The notes under the pieces were generated by a model that saw only the letters and a list, made by a program, of their open reading frames with translations, was not told the origin of the DNA and did not search any database. Position numbers and translations under genes: made by a program. Source: Microvirga makkahensis (lineage in GTDB: Bacteria; Pseudomonadota; Alphaproteobacteria; Rhizobiales; Beijerinckiaceae). Taken from it: DNA of 64,000 nt. The DNA lies in the NCBI RefSeq assembly GCF_009830105.1, contig NZ_WURB01000007.1, positions 186,001 through 250,000 on the forward strand, in the 5' to 3' direction. Shown piece by piece: positions 26,819 through 35,999 of this stretch. Positions within the stretch are counted from its first letter, which is position 1. Every line of letters begins with the position of its first letter.

Positions 26819-27772
26819 ATGCCGGGCATCAATTTGAGACAGGTCGAAGCATTCCGAGCCGTCATGTTGTCCGGCAGCGTGACCGCGGCTGCAGGAATGA
26901 TGGGGATTACCCAGCCTGCTGTGAGCCGCCTGCTGCGGGATCTCCAGATCCTGCTGAAAATGCCGCTGTTCGAAAAGCGGGGGACCGGCCTCGTGCCCAC
27001 AGCCGCGGCTACCGCGCTCTATATGGAAGTGGAGCGCTCGTTCTCCGGTCTCGACCGCATTGCGGCAGCCGCGGAGGAGATCCGCACGCGGCGAACCGGG
27101 ATACTGCGCGTTGCTGCCCTGCCGGCGCTGGCAAACGGCTTCTTGCCACGCTTCGCCGGCCATTTCCTCCTCGATCGCCCTAGCCTCAATTTTGCACTGT
27201 TCGGCGTAATCTCGCCGCTCGTCGTCGATTGGGTGCTCAACCTGCAGTGCGACGTCGGCTTCGCAGAAGTGCCGCTCGCACACGCTGGCCTCCCGACAAT
27301 CCGCATGCCCGCGCTGCCACGCGTCGCCATCTTGCCTGAAGGCCATCCTCTGTGCGCTAAGCACGTGTTGCGTCCGCGAGACTTCGAAGGCGAGACATTC
27401 ATCTCCCTGACACCCGGCAGTGCCAGCAGGTACCTGATTGATACCGTATTCACCAAACATGGGGTGTCTCGGGATTTGCGAGTGGAGACGACCCTGTCAG
27501 AAATAATGTGCGGGATGGTCTCATCCGGCTTCGGAGTCTCCATCTGTGATCCGTTCACGGCAGCGGAATTCAGCACGCGAGGTGTCGTCTCCCGCCCCTT
27601 TCTCCCTCGCATCGACTTTGAGTTCGCTGCGGTTCTCCCGCCGCAGCGTAGGCCATCCCCTATTGCCGAGAGCTTCGTCGAGGCGTTCGCCGAACACGTG
27701 CAGAACACCGCCGCATCCTCCCGTCCGACCAACGGAGCTTACGTGCCCAAGAAGCGTAGATCTCGCTCGTAG
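26819..27772 (+). CDS. LysR-family transcriptional regulator, NocR/OccR-like
   Basis: A 317-residue LysR protein. The helix-turn-helix is at the N-terminus: NLRQVEAFRAVMLSGSVTAA then ITQPAVSRLLRDL. The first 150 residues, including VAALPALANGFLPRFAGHF, closely follow the pattern I recall for OccR and NocR, the octopine and nopaline regulators of Agrobacterium. A periplasmic-binding-like effector domain fills the rest. It is transcribed away from the nine-gene operon and is its likely activator, responding to the substrate or a breakdown product. The ATG at 26819 is preceded by the purine-rich AAGGAAGAAGG. The C-terminus ends in a short basic tail. Confidence 0.9.
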   Translation: MPGINLRQVEAFRAVMLSGSVTAAAGMMGITQPAVSRLLRDLQILLKMPLFEKRGTGLVPTAAATALYMEVERSFSGLDRIAAAAEEIRTRRTGILRVAALPALANGFLPRFAGHFLLDRPSLNFALFGVISPLVVDWVLNLQCDVGFAEVPLAHAGLPTIRMPALPRVAILPEGHPLCAKHVLRPRDFEGETFISLTPGSASRYLIDTVFTKHGVSRDLRVETTLSEIMCGMVSSGFGVSICDPFTAAEFSTRGVVSRPFLPRIDFEFAAVLPPQRRPSPIAESFVEAFAEHVQNTAASSRPTNGAYVPKKRRSRS

Positions 27773-28458
27773 AGCCAGCGTCAGAGCTTTGTCCCGAGGA
27801 CTGGTAACGCTAAGCACCGTCCGGCAGCAGAATGGGGATGCGGTCGATCTCTTATTGCAATTCCCGGTTTTTGGGACTGGAACAAGATCTGCCCCACGCA
27901 TTGGAGTGGATGGCTCCAGCTCTCGACGGTGCCAAGATGAGCACCGTGTGTGGATGGGCCTGACCGGACAGGTGGGGTCATGCCTCCGGCCTTTGAACTC
28001 GGAGGTTCCTGACCGCCTGCCCTTCTCTAGAGCGCATTCCTCGCGATCTCGTGCTTCTCTCCGGGATTGCCATTCGGCTTATCACCCTGGGCCAAGATGG
28101 ATCCGTGCCCTTCCCTATGTCCCTCCGCGTGAATCCCGGCACAATGTGCGCGATGCCCGTGACCGCACCGGAACACTTGTGATCCACGATGAAATTCCCG
28201 CAGGCCTCGGTAAGACGGAACGCATGCTCTCTTGTGAACATTTCGTCTCGGTGCAACACCGGACATACTGATCCTTGGAAAGGAGCTCGGCGGCGGCATC
28301 CTGCCGATTGCGGCAACAATCTGCAGACCAGAGCTTGATGTTGGAGGCGCGTGGTCCTTCGGGCACTACACTCATGAACGGCGGCGCTGCTCGCTCTTCC
28401 TCTTAGGAGGTAGAGCACCGTCGAAGGAGCTATAGCGGCTTCCAGGTGCAGGGGCCGC
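27773..28458. other. Non-coding or decayed stretch, no gene supported
   Basis: About 690 bases lie between the LysR gene and the IS256 remnant. Frames are open on both strands, but their products are Arg/Ser-rich shadows of each other without family motifs. The segment next to 28459 probably belongs to the 3' flank of the decayed insertion sequence. I could not identify terminal inverted repeats or a target-site duplication. Confidence 0.4.
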
Positions 28459-29083
28459 TCAGGCGACGTTGTGTGCTGGCGTCGCGCCGAGCGTGGCGCC
28501 GTCCGGGAATCCGACACCGGCGATCACCTTCGGCAACTGGTTTTCACCCTCCAGCCGGCGCCCGGTTTCGAAGCCGCCGTGATGCGCTCGAACACCCTCG
28601 GCCGGGCGGAAGGTGGCGACACCGCTCCCTTGGTGCGCACGGTCCGATGCCGCAGGTTTGCGAACACATTGGAGATCGGGTTCCTGGCTCGCGGCTGGAT
28701 CCAGTGCTCAGCGGGCCGGTCGAAGACGGCCGGCATCAGGGCGCATTCGGCTTGATCTTCCATCCGGGCCGGCCAACGCTCGCCCTCGCCCAGCCATTCG
28801 CCGGTCAGCCGGGAGATCACCGGAGGCGAGAGGTTGGGAGCGCCTCCCGGAAGTCGCCGGTGAGAGCCTGCACAGGCAGGGGATCGACAGCAGCAGTGAC
28901 GGGGACCGCTCCGATGCCGATCCGGATCGCCCGTGCCGGCCCAGGCGCCCGCGGTCCTCCGGCACCCTCGGCTTCGACCGCGATGGCTCGGGCCAGGAGC
29001 TTGCGGGCACGAGCGCACAGGATGCCAGTCAGGGAATCGGCCATCGTGTCGGGCTGACGAGCTGAAAGTTGCGCCCGCGACAT
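28459..29083 (-). mobile_element. IS256-family transposase remnant with internal deletion
   Basis: Pieces of an IS256-type transposase appear in order on the minus strand but in shifting frames. Near 29000-28820: KLLARAIAVEAEG, IGIGAVPV and LTGDFREAL, from the N-terminal third. Then DRPAEHWIQPRARNPISNVF and ANLRHRTVRTKGA, the conserved region before the C-terminus. Then, after another shift, ENQLPKVIAGVGFPDG to a stop at 28459. The middle third, including most of the DDE catalytic core, is missing. The copy is therefore inactive. It ends 17 bases from the stop codon of the DsrE-like gene. Confidence 0.75.
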
Positions 29084-29099
29084 TGGACGCCAAGCTGGT

Positions 29100-29477
29100 T
29101 CAGAGAGTAATCACATGGTCCGGTGGGTTTCCTGCCAAGGCCCCATACAGCTGCGGGAAGCAGCCTGCAACAACGCCCTTGACCAGCCCCTTCGCGGTGA
29201 CCGTACCTGTCCCACAGCTCTCAGGAGCCCCTTCGGCCAAGTTGCGGCGGAGCGCACATTGGTCGCAGACCATGAGAAGAATGCCCTTTTCCTCGGCGAT
29301 CTTTGCAAGCCTCTCTCCGACCGGATCGCCTTGGCGCAGGCTAAAGACGTTGTCGTCGAAGAACATCATCCCGACCACATCGGCACCATGATTACCCGCC
29401 TCAAGCTGCGGAAGGACCATGGTCCCAAGCTTGAAGGTTGCAGCATTGTTGGTGGCGAAAACGTAAGCGACCTTCAC
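29100..29477 (-). CDS. saoD: DsrE-related protein, SaoD-like
   Basis: A 125-residue DsrE-fold protein starting at GTG (29477) with AAGGAG upstream. It begins KVAYVFATNNAATFKLGTM and has VVGMMFFDDNVFSLRQGDP. A cysteine-bearing loop reads LLMVCDQCALRRNLAEG, and a further Cys lies in VVAGCFPQLYGAL. DsrE proteins carry or transfer sulfur, or bind thiol chemistry, on such cysteines. It is the last gene of a four-gene operon with an ABC importer. From memory, this set matches the proposed Sao system, in which some members are selenoproteins; the SaoD name is an inference from pattern and context. All key positions here are Cys, not selenocysteine. Confidence 0.7.
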   Translation of the reverse strand: MKVAYVFATNNAATFKLGTMVLPQLEAGNHGADVVGMMFFDDNVFSLRQGDPVGERLAKIAEEKGILLMVCDQCALRRNLAEGAPESCGTGTVTAKGLVKGVVAGCFPQLYGALAGNPPDHVITL

Positions 29478-29504
29478 CGGGAACTCCTTCTCAGAAACGG
29501 AGGA

Positions 29505-30257
29505 TTAACGCCAGCGCAGCAGACGTTTCTCGACCTTGCCAGCGGCGCCGAAAATCGCAAGCACAAATGCCATGATCAGGAACACCAGAGCCAGCATCAG
29601 TGCCGAGTTGTAAGTGCTTTGGGCAAAGGACAGCAAATAGCCAAGACCACGGCTTGCGCCAACGAACTCCCCAACTACGGCGCCGGTGAAGGCAAAACCA
29701 ACGGCAACCTTCAGATTGCCCATGATCCATGCAGTCACAAAGGGAAGGTAGACCTCGCGTAGAATGGTCCAGCGCCCGCCCCCAAGAGTTCGCACGCGCT
29801 CAACCAACCGCCGGTCGACCTGCTTGATGCCCGTGTAAACAGTAAAGAACACGAGAACTGTCACCAGCACAAAAGCCAGCGCCACCTTCGAGCCCAGTCC
29901 GATGCCGAACCAGATGATGCAGAGCGGAGCGAGTACGACGCGCGGCACAGCATTGAGCATCATCATCACCGGCTCAAGCAACTCCGCCACAAACGGCACA
30001 AGAGCGGCCGCGGCTCCCAGGGCAACGCCGACCACAATACCGAGAACAAGCCCGCCAAGAGCGGCACCGAATGTCGCCTCGATATGCGACCAGATGGCTC
30101 CCTGGCTGAACAACTCAAACAGCGCCGCAGCTATGCGGCTCGGAGGCGGCGCATAAAGCGGGTTCAGCCAACCGGCCTGCCCGGCAGCCTCCCAAAGGGC
30201 CAGCACCACTGCCAAGGCAAAGAGCTGGCGCAGCCAAACGCGATCAAGAACTTTCAT
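29505..30257 (-). CDS. saoP: ABC transporter permease, SaoP-like (SsuC/TauC class)
   Basis: A 250-residue permease with about six hydrophobic helices, such as LFALAVVLALWEAAG at the start and ALMLALVFLIMAFVLAIFG near the end. The EAA-type loop reads RVRTLGGGRWTILREVYLPF. The class is that of nitrate/sulfonate/taurine permeases. The ATG overlaps the ATPase gene by four bases (ATGA). It forms the membrane part of the importer with the ATPase and binding protein encoded just before it, and lies 27 bases before the DsrE-like gene. The SaoP assignment depends on the whole-operon match. Confidence 0.72.
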   Translation of the reverse strand: MKVLDRVWLRQLFALAVVLALWEAAGQAGWLNPLYAPPPSRIAAALFELFSQGAIWSHIEATFGAALGGLVLGIVVGVALGAAAALVPFVAELLEPVMMMLNAVPRVVLAPLCIIWFGIGLGSKVALAFVLVTVLVFFTVYTGIKQVDRRLVERVRTLGGGRWTILREVYLPFVTAWIMGNLKVAVGFAFTGAVVGEFVGASRGLGYLLSFAQSTYNSALMLALVFLIMAFVLAIFGAAGKVEKRLLRWR

Positions 30258-31018
30258 GCAGCGACTCCCAGCCGTCGGGGTCCATCGACCACTTCGGACA
30301 GGTCAGACCAAAGACGCTCATAGAGCGGGGCAAATGCCGGGTGGGACCGGGCCTTCACGAGATTCCGAGGCCGAGGAATCGGAATCGAGTAGTGGCTGGC
30401 GATGTGGGCTCTGGGGCCGTTCGACAGCAGGTAGACCACATCCGAGAGGGCAATTGCCTCTTCGAGATCGTGGGTCACGAGCAAAACGCCGATGCGCTCA
30501 CCCTCGACAAGATCAACGACATCTTGCGTGACCCGAGCGCGAACGATGGCGTCAAGCGATGCGAAGGGTTCATCCATTAGGAGCAAGCGCGGGCGCAAGG
30601 CAAGGACCTGCGCCAGAGCCACACGTTTGCGCTGTCCTCCGCTCAGCTCTCGCGGGAAACGCCCACAAAGTCCTGTAAGCCCAAGCCGCTCAAGCCACAC
30701 CTCTGCCTGCTCCAAGGCATGACGAGGATCGTCACCGCGGAGGCGGAGACCAAGTGCAACGTTCTCAAGCGCCGTTCGCCATGGCAGGAGAGCATCGTCT
30801 TGAAACAGGATGCCGATGTCCGTCTGCTTCAGCCCCGAGGTCTCGATCGTCCCCGCCGTGGTTTCTTGCAGGCCCATGATAGCGCGTAGCAGACTGCTTT
30901 TGCCGGAGCCGGATGGTCCAACAAGGCTGACAAACTGGCCTGCCTCGACAGACACACTTGCCCCTGCAAGAACGGGCACATTGCCGTATGAAAGAGTGAT
31001 GTTGTTGGCACGCAGCAT
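30254..31018 (-). CDS. saoA: ABC transporter ATP-binding protein, SaoA-like
   Basis: A 254-residue ATPase of the nitrate/sulfonate/taurine class. Walker A is GPSGSGKSSL, the Q-loop lies in DIGILFQDDALLPW, the signature is ELSGGQRKRVALAQVL and Walker B is PRLLLMDEPFASLD. The H-loop is VLLVTHDLEEAIAL. No TOBE or other extension is present. Its ATG shares one base with the stop codon of the binding-protein gene (TGATG), and its stop overlaps the permease start, so the three transporter genes are tightly coupled. The Sao name is by context; the ATPase function is secure. Confidence 0.78.
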   Translation of the reverse strand: MLRANNITLSYGNVPVLAGASVSVEAGQFVSLVGPSGSGKSSLLRAIMGLQETTAGTIETSGLKQTDIGILFQDDALLPWRTALENVALGLRLRGDDPRHALEQAEVWLERLGLTGLCGRFPRELSGGQRKRVALAQVLALRPRLLLMDEPFASLDAIVRARVTQDVVDLVEGERIGVLLVTHDLEEAIALSDVVYLLSNGPRAHIASHYSIPIPRPRNLVKARSHPAFAPLYERLWSDLSEVVDGPRRLGVAA

Positions 31019-32082
31019 CAGCCGGCTCCGGCAATAGAGGTATCGAAAAGACCAGATGTGTTCGCATCGGGTGGGATAAGGCCCGCAGTCTTTAAACTTT
31101 CAGCAACGCGTGCAGAGGCGTTCAGGTCGATAGCCACCGTCGTCGGGTACAGAGATCCACGATAGCGCGCCAGGACCTGGCGCATCTCATCCAAGTTTGC
31201 GCCCGTGGTCAGCGCAGGCGGCAATGCCTTGACGAGTTCTTCCGGGGACATGCTCTGTAGACTTTGCAGAGCGGTTCGCAGAGCTCGCGCGAGCTTCTCC
31301 ATCTCCGCCCGCCTCGCCTCGATTTCCCCGGCTCGCACAGCAACGCCCATGAACTCGTAGGGACCGCCAAGGAACTGCTCGGCGTCCTTGGTGTCCATGG
31401 CATTCACCAAAACGCGTCCGCCGGCTTTCTCGACCAGCGTCAGAGCCGGCTCCTGCACGAGTCCGGCATCAACCTGCCCCTGGCGCAGCGCCTCGAGAAG
31501 GTTCGGGCCGAGCGTCGCAAACTGCACCGTTGTAGGGTCAACATTCGCACGCTTGAGCAAGAAAAGCATCAAAGCATGGTCGGCATTGCCAAGAGCCGAG
31601 ACGCCAATGGTCTTTCCGGCCAAGTCCTCAATCCGCTTGATCTCTTGCGCGTTGTCGGGTGCTGTCGCGACGGCAAACAGCGGCAGGCGGCCCGTGGTGG
31701 CGAAACGGCGGATGTCAGCGCCACGGACATAGGCTTGGAGTGCGACATCGAGCGATGTCGCAGCGTAATCGACAGCGGAGCCGACAAGGGCCTGCATCGC
31801 AGCGTTGCCCCCGCGGGTATAGACCAACTCCACATTGAGCTCCTCTTTCGCGAAGTGCCCGCCAGCGCGGGCCACCTCATAGGGAACAACACAAAGGAGC
31901 TGACTGCAGAAGGCCAGCTTGATCTGCTTGGACTGAGCGGACGCACTGCCGCCGCCAAGCGTAGCGAGTGCACCGGCAGCTGCCGCTACGCCCTTGATCA
32001 AGCCACGCCGGCTCACAGGAGGGGGAGCAGCAACGAGGGGCCCTTCAGGTTCGAAGGTAAATGGTTTGTCGCAGCAGCCCAT
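31018..32082 (-). CDS. saoB: ABC transporter substrate-binding protein, SaoB-like, Cys form
   Basis: A 354-residue periplasmic binding protein of the NMT1/SsuA class. The start has GAGGAG six bases upstream. It begins MGCCDKPF, then a 16-residue spacer and a twin-arginine signal SRRGLIKGVAAAAGALA ending near SASAQ. The mature start KLAFCSQLLCVVPYEVARAG has a Cys pair (near residues 59 and 64) at the substrate mouth, which is unusual for this class. Relatives I recall as SaoB may carry selenocysteine; here the codons are TGC or TGT-type Cys and no in-frame TGA occurs. It likely binds a thiophilic or organometal-type ligand for import, but that is inference. Confidence 0.75.
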   Translation of the reverse strand: MGCCDKPFTFEPEGPLVAAPPPVSRRGLIKGVAAAAGALATLGGGSASAQSKQIKLAFCSQLLCVVPYEVARAGGHFAKEELNVELVYTRGGNAAMQALVGSAVDYAATSLDVALQAYVRGADIRRFATTGRLPLFAVATAPDNAQEIKRIEDLAGKTIGVSALGNADHALMLFLLKRANVDPTTVQFATLGPNLLEALRQGQVDAGLVQEPALTLVEKAGGRVLVNAMDTKDAEQFLGGPYEFMGVAVRAGEIEARRAEMEKLARALRTALQSLQSMSPEELVKALPPALTTGANLDEMRQVLARYRGSLYPTTVAIDLNASARVAESLKTAGLIPPDANTSGLFDTSIAGAG

Positions 32083-32212
32083 GATCTGCTCCTCTAGTGA
32101 GTCACGGCCGGTAACGTCTCAAAACTTTCGGAGTTGCCGAACTCGGGACGCATTCCTCGCCCGATCAGCGTTGATCCAATCTGGTGGGCGCAGGAGAAAA
32201 AGTCAAATTTTG

Positions 32213-32236
32213 ATGTGCAATTATCTTATTTCACAT
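32213..32236. promoter_or_regulatory. Imperfect palindrome upstream of the Sao-like operon
   Basis: ATGTGCAAT, six bases, ATTTCACAT forms an inverted repeat with eight of nine positions matched, in an AT-rich stretch about 130 bases before the binding-protein gene. The spacing and symmetry suggest a dimeric regulator site. No regulator gene lies beside the operon. Confidence 0.5.
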
Positions 32237-33008
32237 TCGATGTACGTATTTTCGTAGGAATTTGTTTCGCTTCCACATAACTGACAAAGGCGAGATCCCA
32301 AGACGGAGGAGTGAGCGATGAGGAATCGACCTCCTGCGTAGCCGGGACTCGCATCCGCAGACCCGCCTTGTCCATGAAGCCACGCTACGGTCAGAGTTCG
32401 GTGAAGCCACTGAAGCGCTCCTTCTCACACAAGATCGTGTCAACTCCGGCGCAGAGGAGTGCGAGGCCCGCTTCAAGGGCGAGAATTCAGGTTTCTTGTG
32501 TGCCCGCTTCTCCGACCCCGACCGGCGGCCAAGTGCTGGGTACCTGTTTGCTCGTCTCGCCGGAGCCGCCCCTGTGACGAACTCGGGCTACCTTGGCGGA
32601 CGGATGGTCTATGAACACGGCATCGGCGCGGATCGTGGCTGTGAGGACGAGTGTGCGCCCGAGATGCCCGGCGACCACTTCGGACGGGCCGCACGAACTA
32701 CGGCAGGCAACATCGGCCGGGCGATCCGGCACACTGCCCAGGACCTGGCGGAATGACAGATTGCCCCGGGGTTTCATGAGCATGCGTCCGCTCACCGGGA
32801 GCCGGTTGCAGGATAGGCTCCATTCCGGACGCCCCAACGCGACGGGACCCTGGCAGTGCCAGCGCGGTGCCAACTGGGGCGGCCGCGCCGCTGACCGTGC
32901 ACCTGTTCGGCTCGGGGCCACACCGACCGGAGGCGCAATAGAGCCTACATCCGAGCAACGTTGATGTCCCGGCGTCCAAATTGGCTCGCGGTGGGGATCA
33001 GGAGGCCC
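32237..33008. other. Debris-like stretch without a supported gene
   Basis: After an AT-rich end near 32280 the sequence turns GC-rich, with overlapping open frames on both strands. A minus frame from 32487 to 32921 (144 codons) contains FRQVLGSVPDRPADVACRS and TLVLTATIRADAVFIDH, which look protein-like, but I know no family and it has no clear start site. I treat the stretch as decayed or non-coding. Confidence 0.35.
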
Positions 33009-33010
33009 AC

Positions 33011-33184
33011 ATGGATCTGACCCGGTTGCTGGCGGACGCGATCCACACAGCTGCGGCCGATGCCGTGATGGCGACGGACCGCGACAGGATCATCGGCGTG
33101 TGGAATCCGGGCACCGAGAGGACCATCGGCTGCCACTCGGAGCTCCGCTTGACCCATCACCGGTCCAACTCCCTCACGTCCTAG
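33011..33184 (+). pseudogene. PAS-domain protein, N-terminal remnant
   Basis: The ATG at 33011 opens a frame reading MDLTRLLADAIHTAAADAVM, then ATDRDRIIGVWNPGTERTIG. This is the start of a PAS domain (pattern AIVATDRDGIIRFWNPGAERIFG). The frame then loses similarity and stops after about 57 residues, before the PAS core is complete. It looks like the 5' end of a PAS-containing sensor gene cut off by a rearrangement. The IS5-type remnant 150 bases downstream may mark the event. Confidence 0.55.
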
Positions 33185-33330
33185 CGATGGTGCCTCCGAT
33201 CGGACGGGCCTCTCCCTCATTGTCGCCGATCGCATCCTGAGGCTAACGTGATCGTCCCGCACGATCAACCGCGGTGCTGAGCGAGGATGGACAGCCCCCA
33301 ACCCAGCGCGATCAGCACCCTCAAAGCATT

Positions 33331-33546
33331 GCAGAGCATGGACACAGGGCCTGGCAGAAGCGGTCCGGGTACAATGGGCGATCTCTGGCAGAGGCTGCCT
33401 TAGGCTGGCTGAGACGAGTGACCCGCAAAGCCTTACGTCCAGGGACGGATCAGTGCCGCGCGACCGACATTGCCATTGCAGCTCATGCCCTCAACCGCAT
33501 GCTTGAGCTTGAACGCCCGAAATCCGTCCGCATCGCCTGGACTAAG
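33331..33546 (+). mobile_element. IS5-like transposase C-terminal remnant
   Basis: The plus frame reads HGHRAWQKRSGYNGRSLAEA, then ALRPGTDQCRATDIAIAAHA and LNRMLELERPKSVRIA. This matches the C-terminal segment of IS5-family DDE transposases of rhizobia (AWQK-x-x-GYN, LR-x-R, ALNRMLELGRP). Only about 70 residues remain; the catalytic Asp residues lie upstream and are not present. No terminal repeats were recognised. Confidence 0.65.
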
Positions 33547-33698
33547 CCATGGCATGGGAAACCGCAACAGGCGTGCTCTCCTGAAATCGGCAAGGTAGGA
33601 CTTGTTGCGGTCTCCTCAGGGTAATGTGGCATCCTCCGATACAACTCTACTCTCCAAAACAGGCGAAGAGTGGGCCCGTACGGACAGCCCGGAGAGAG

Positions 33699-35390
33699 TT
33701 AGGCGGCTTTGACGCCCATGAGAAAGTTTCCAACCGCGTGACCCAGGCTGTCCGAATGCCGCGCAAGCTCCTGAGCTGCGCTCAGGACCTGAGACGCTGC
33801 TGAGCCCGTCGCGCCCGCACCAAGCCGGACGTCGCTGATGTTGTCAGTCACCTGATCGGTACCGCGTGCCGCCTCCTGAGTGTTGCGGGCGATCTCCGCC
33901 GTCGCAGCGCCCTGCTCTTCCATCGCCGCGGCAATCGAGGTCGAAATCTGCGACATCTCGCTGATTGTCTTGGCAATCTGCTGAATAGCCGGAACAGCCT
34001 GTGCTGTCGCCTGCTGGACCGAGGCAATCTGCTGCGAGATCTCCTCGGTAGCCTTGGCGGTCTGATTGGCCAGATCCTTCACCTCAGATGCGACAACCGC
34101 AAAGCCCTTACCAGCTTCGCCTGCGCGTGCGGCCTCAATGGTGGCATTGAGAGCAAGGAGGTTAGTCTGGCTGGCGATGTTGTTGATAAGAGCAACAACG
34201 TCCCCGATCCGCTCGGCCGTTGCCGCAAGCTGCCGGACGGTTGTATCCGTACGGCGTGCATCCTCCACGGCTCGCTCCGCAATGTGGGAAGACTGGATCA
34301 CCTGTCCGGCGATCTCACGGATCGAGATGGAGAGTTCTTCAGTAGCCGCTGCAACGGTCTGCACGTTCGCTGAAGTCTGCTCGGCGGCAGAGGCCAAACT
34401 CACTGCCTGATTGTTGGTCTGGCTGGCGGTAGCCGACATGGACTGTGCCGTTGCCTCCATTTCTGTGGCGGCAGAAGCGAGACCTTGCGTCAGAGCCGAG
34501 ATATCGGTTTCGAACTGCCTGGTCAAATGATCAAGCATCTGAACCCGGCGCATTTTGGTCTCGTTCTCCGCCTCCTGCTCAGCAGTCAGGCGGCGAGCCT
34601 CAATTGCATTGTCCTTGAAGACCTGAAGCGAGCGCGCCAACAGACCCACCTCATCCTTACGCTCGACACCTGTCACGTGGACCGTCAAATCGCCTTCGGC
34701 AAGTCTGCCCATTGCGCTGGCCATGGTTCCGAGCGGGCGAGTAACGCCATAGACGGTAATGGCACCCGCGAGGCCAAGAGCCGCTACAATGCCAAGTACC
34801 CCTGAAACGATCAAGATTTGCTGCGTGTCCTCCGCGAGACTAGCAGCGTCATCTTTAGCCTTTGCGAGCGCCTTCTTACTGACCTCGGCACGCTCTTCCA
34901 ACAGCTTACGAACCTTGATGCGTGCATCGCGCCCCTCGCCATCTGAGATCGCCAGGGCAGCCTCATCCTCGTTCCTCGCCCCAAGCGCGACGCTTCTATC
35001 GATGATCTCGAAATAGGCCGCGACAGTTGATTTGACGTTGTTCGCCGCTGACTTGCGCTCCGGCGTATCAGCAAGAGCTAGCAGCCGATCAACACTTTTA
35101 AGAGCCAATTCCTTGTACTCGTTATAGAGTTCTGCAATTCGCCCGAACCGTGCCGGGTCGCTCAAAGCAAGCAGGTTCTTTTCCTGAGCCGTCGCTTCGT
35201 TGACCTCCGTGCCGATCTGAAGGGTAATGGCCAAGCGGGCGGCTTCACCATCGACGATCTCCTGCGTGTCGCGGGCCATCTCTCTAAGGCCCCAGATAGA
35301 AAGGACGATCAGGCCAATTGTGATGGCGATGAATATTGTGCCCGGAATAGCCAGTTTCGTGATGAGCCTTAGGTTGTTGAGAAATCGCAT
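33699..35390 (-). CDS. Methyl-accepting chemotaxis protein
   Basis: A 563-residue chemoreceptor. The first membrane helix is near the N-terminus ([20 protein letters not shown]) and a periplasmic helical sensor of about 160 residues follows. The second helix is [20 protein letters not shown], then a HAMP domain ([20 protein letters not shown]). The cytoplasmic signalling hairpin tip is [20 protein letters not shown], with [14 protein letters not shown] and similar methylation-helix segments. It should signal through CheW/CheA, which are not encoded here. No C-terminal pentapeptide tether is seen. The ATG at 35390 starts the conserved helix; a run of nine Gs lies 32 bases upstream. Ligand unknown. 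Confidence 0.92.
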   Translation of the reverse strand: MRFLNNLRLITKLAIPGTIFIAITIGLIVLSIWGLREMARDTQEIVDGEAARLAITLQIGTEVNEATAQEKNLLALSDPARFGRIAELYNEYKELALKSVDRLLALADTPERKSAANNVKSTVAAYFEIIDRSVALGARNEDEAALAISDGEGRDARIKVRKLLEERAEVSKKALAKAKDDAASLAEDTQQILIVSGVLGIVAALGLAGAITVYGVTRPLGTMASAMGRLAEGDLTVHVTGVERKDEVGLLARSLQVFKDNAIEARRLTAEQEAENETKMRRVQMLDHLTRQFETDISALTQGLASAATEMEATAQSMSATASQTNNQAVSLASAAEQTSANVQTVAAATEELSISIREIAGQVIQSSHIAERAVEDARRTDTTVRQLAATAERIGDVVALINNIASQTNLLALNATIEAARAGEAGKGFAVVASEVKDLANQTAKATEEISQQIASVQQATAQAVPAIQQIAKTISEMSQISTSIAAAMEEQGAATAEIARNTQEAARGTDQVTDNISDVRLGAGATGSAASQVLSAAQELARHSDSLGHAVGNFLMGVKAA

Positions 35391-35999
35391 GGCCGTCTCT
35401 TTGAGCTGCCCGCATCGCCGCGGGGGGGGGCGCACGCCCCATGGCGCACGGATTCGGGATTCGAACAGCCGTATCAGCCGAAGCTTGCGTATGGCTTGCA
35501 TTTGACTGTGCTATAGCTGTCAGGTTGCGAAACCTGCTCGGCAGGCAATACGACGTAGAGGGCCTGGGTCAAATCGGCTGCGATCGGCCACCGCAGCTCA
35601 CGGATAGATCGAAGCTGAACGACAGCATCCAAGCTACTCCGAGTGGTGATGTCACGGTAATTTTTGCTCAGTGACGCCGGTCTGAGAGCGGCAGCATGTC
35701 CAATCCGTCAGCTACAAGCGCCACCGGCTCCCGCCCTAGATCATCCCTCATGGGGTTAGGTTGTATTTCAGGTTCCCTCTGAACCTCCGCCTTGTCGAGG
35801 CGAGGCGATGCTGCTCGGTCGTGGGATCGTCGCGTTGTACGAGACGGTTTGTCACCGAGGCGAGAAGCAAGGCTGGCCGAGCGACTAACAAACCACTCTC
35901 CGCCAAACCGAAGCAAGATCGGTTATCGTCGGCACATAGGCGGCGTCTGGCCTCTTGGCGAGCAGATCGGCTAGGGACTAGGCCGGCACACGCAGAGGA
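35391..35999. other. Intergenic stretch upstream of the chemoreceptor
   Basis: It contains a G9 homopolymer at 35422-35430 and a short perfect hairpin (CAGGTT, GCGA, AACCTG) at 35521-35536. Other frames are short and mutually overlapping. I see no supported gene. The promoter of the chemoreceptor should lie in the first 150 bases. Confidence 0.4.

Noticed and set aside
31018..32082. Selenocysteine at an in-frame TGA in the SaoB-like gene
   Set aside because: The frame has no internal TGA, and the key positions are Cys codons.
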